A DNA stretch of 13,955 nucleotides from an uncultured bacterium (GTDB lineage: Bacteria > Bacteroidota > Bacteroidia > Chitinophagales > CAIOSU01), in the NCBI GenBank assembly GCA_903861055.1, contig CAIOSU010000276.1, forward strand, positions 1 to 13,955, written 5' to 3'. The notes beneath the pieces are model-generated. The model saw only the letters and a list, made by a program, of their open reading frames with translations. It had not been told where the DNA came from and searched no databases. Each line of letters opens with the position of its first letter. Position 1 is the first letter of the stretch. Shown one piece after another: positions 13,923 to 13,955 of this stretch. Position numbers and translations under genes: made by a program.

Positions 13923-13955
13923 TCGTAAATCGCACTTCGTACCTCGTACTTCGTA
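13923..13955 (-). repeat. Heptamer array TCGTAnn, inverted partner, cut by the window end
   Basis: Units of 7 bp start at 13923, 13930, 13937 and 13944, and a partial fifth at 13951 reaches the window end. On the minus strand they read nnTACGA with one change (AGTGCGA). It pairs with 13778-13805 across about 117 bp in which I see no gene. Confidence 0.85.

Overview
The window looks like chromosomal DNA from a member of the Bacteroidota, probably a free-living Chitinophagales/Sphingobacteriia-like lineage; the exact genus cannot be read from the sequence. The evidence is a TonB-dependent receptor that starts with a CarboxypepD_reg-like domain, promoter elements of the Bacteroidota type (TTG, 19 nt, TAnnTTTG), a general lack of Shine-Dalgarno sequences, and proteins typical of the phylum. 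No rRNA, tRNA, CRISPR array, transposase or integrase was seen.

Layout. (1) 33-2879 (+) is a three-gene partner-switching cassette: a membrane-bound GAF/SpoIIE-type phosphatase, a STAS anti-anti-sigma-like protein and an RsbW/SpoIIAB-type ATPase kinase. The last two genes overlap by 11 bp, and the cassette ends in a strong bidirectional hairpin. (2) 2968-3834 (-) is a membrane fatty acid hydroxylase/sterol desaturase. (3) 4021-4509 (+) is a receiver protein with a C-terminal membrane segment. It converges on an unrecognised 226-residue protein at 4553-5233 (-). (4) recG lies at 5332-7437 (+), tail to tail with a large TonB-dependent receptor at 7547-10096 (-). (5) 10097-10587 has no intact gene. 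It holds the receptor promoter, a decayed copy of the recG 3' end and a 31-codon stub resembling the start of a Crp/Fnr regulator. (6) 10588-13771 holds four small membrane proteins (a DUF975/DUF2189-like protein, a DUF1145-like protein, an ABA4/DUF4281 homologue and a MarC homologue) and radC.

How the genes work together: the first three genes form a regulatory circuit in which the phosphatase should dephosphorylate the STAS protein, which then binds the kinase and releases the kinase's own target. No sigma factor gene is next to it, so the output is unknown. Most of the rest appear to be separate transcription units, with recG and radC serving DNA recombination and repair.

The most unusual layer is non-coding. 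Several gene borders carry short tandem arrays with a 7-bp period (one has an 8-bp period). Each array is nearly uniform in itself but differs in sequence from locus to locus, and two loci carry arrays as inverted pairs. A second oddity is a duplication of the recG 3' end. It makes 33-bp perfect direct repeats, and together with the recG terminator arm 18-bp perfect inverted repeats, around the TonB-dependent receptor gene.
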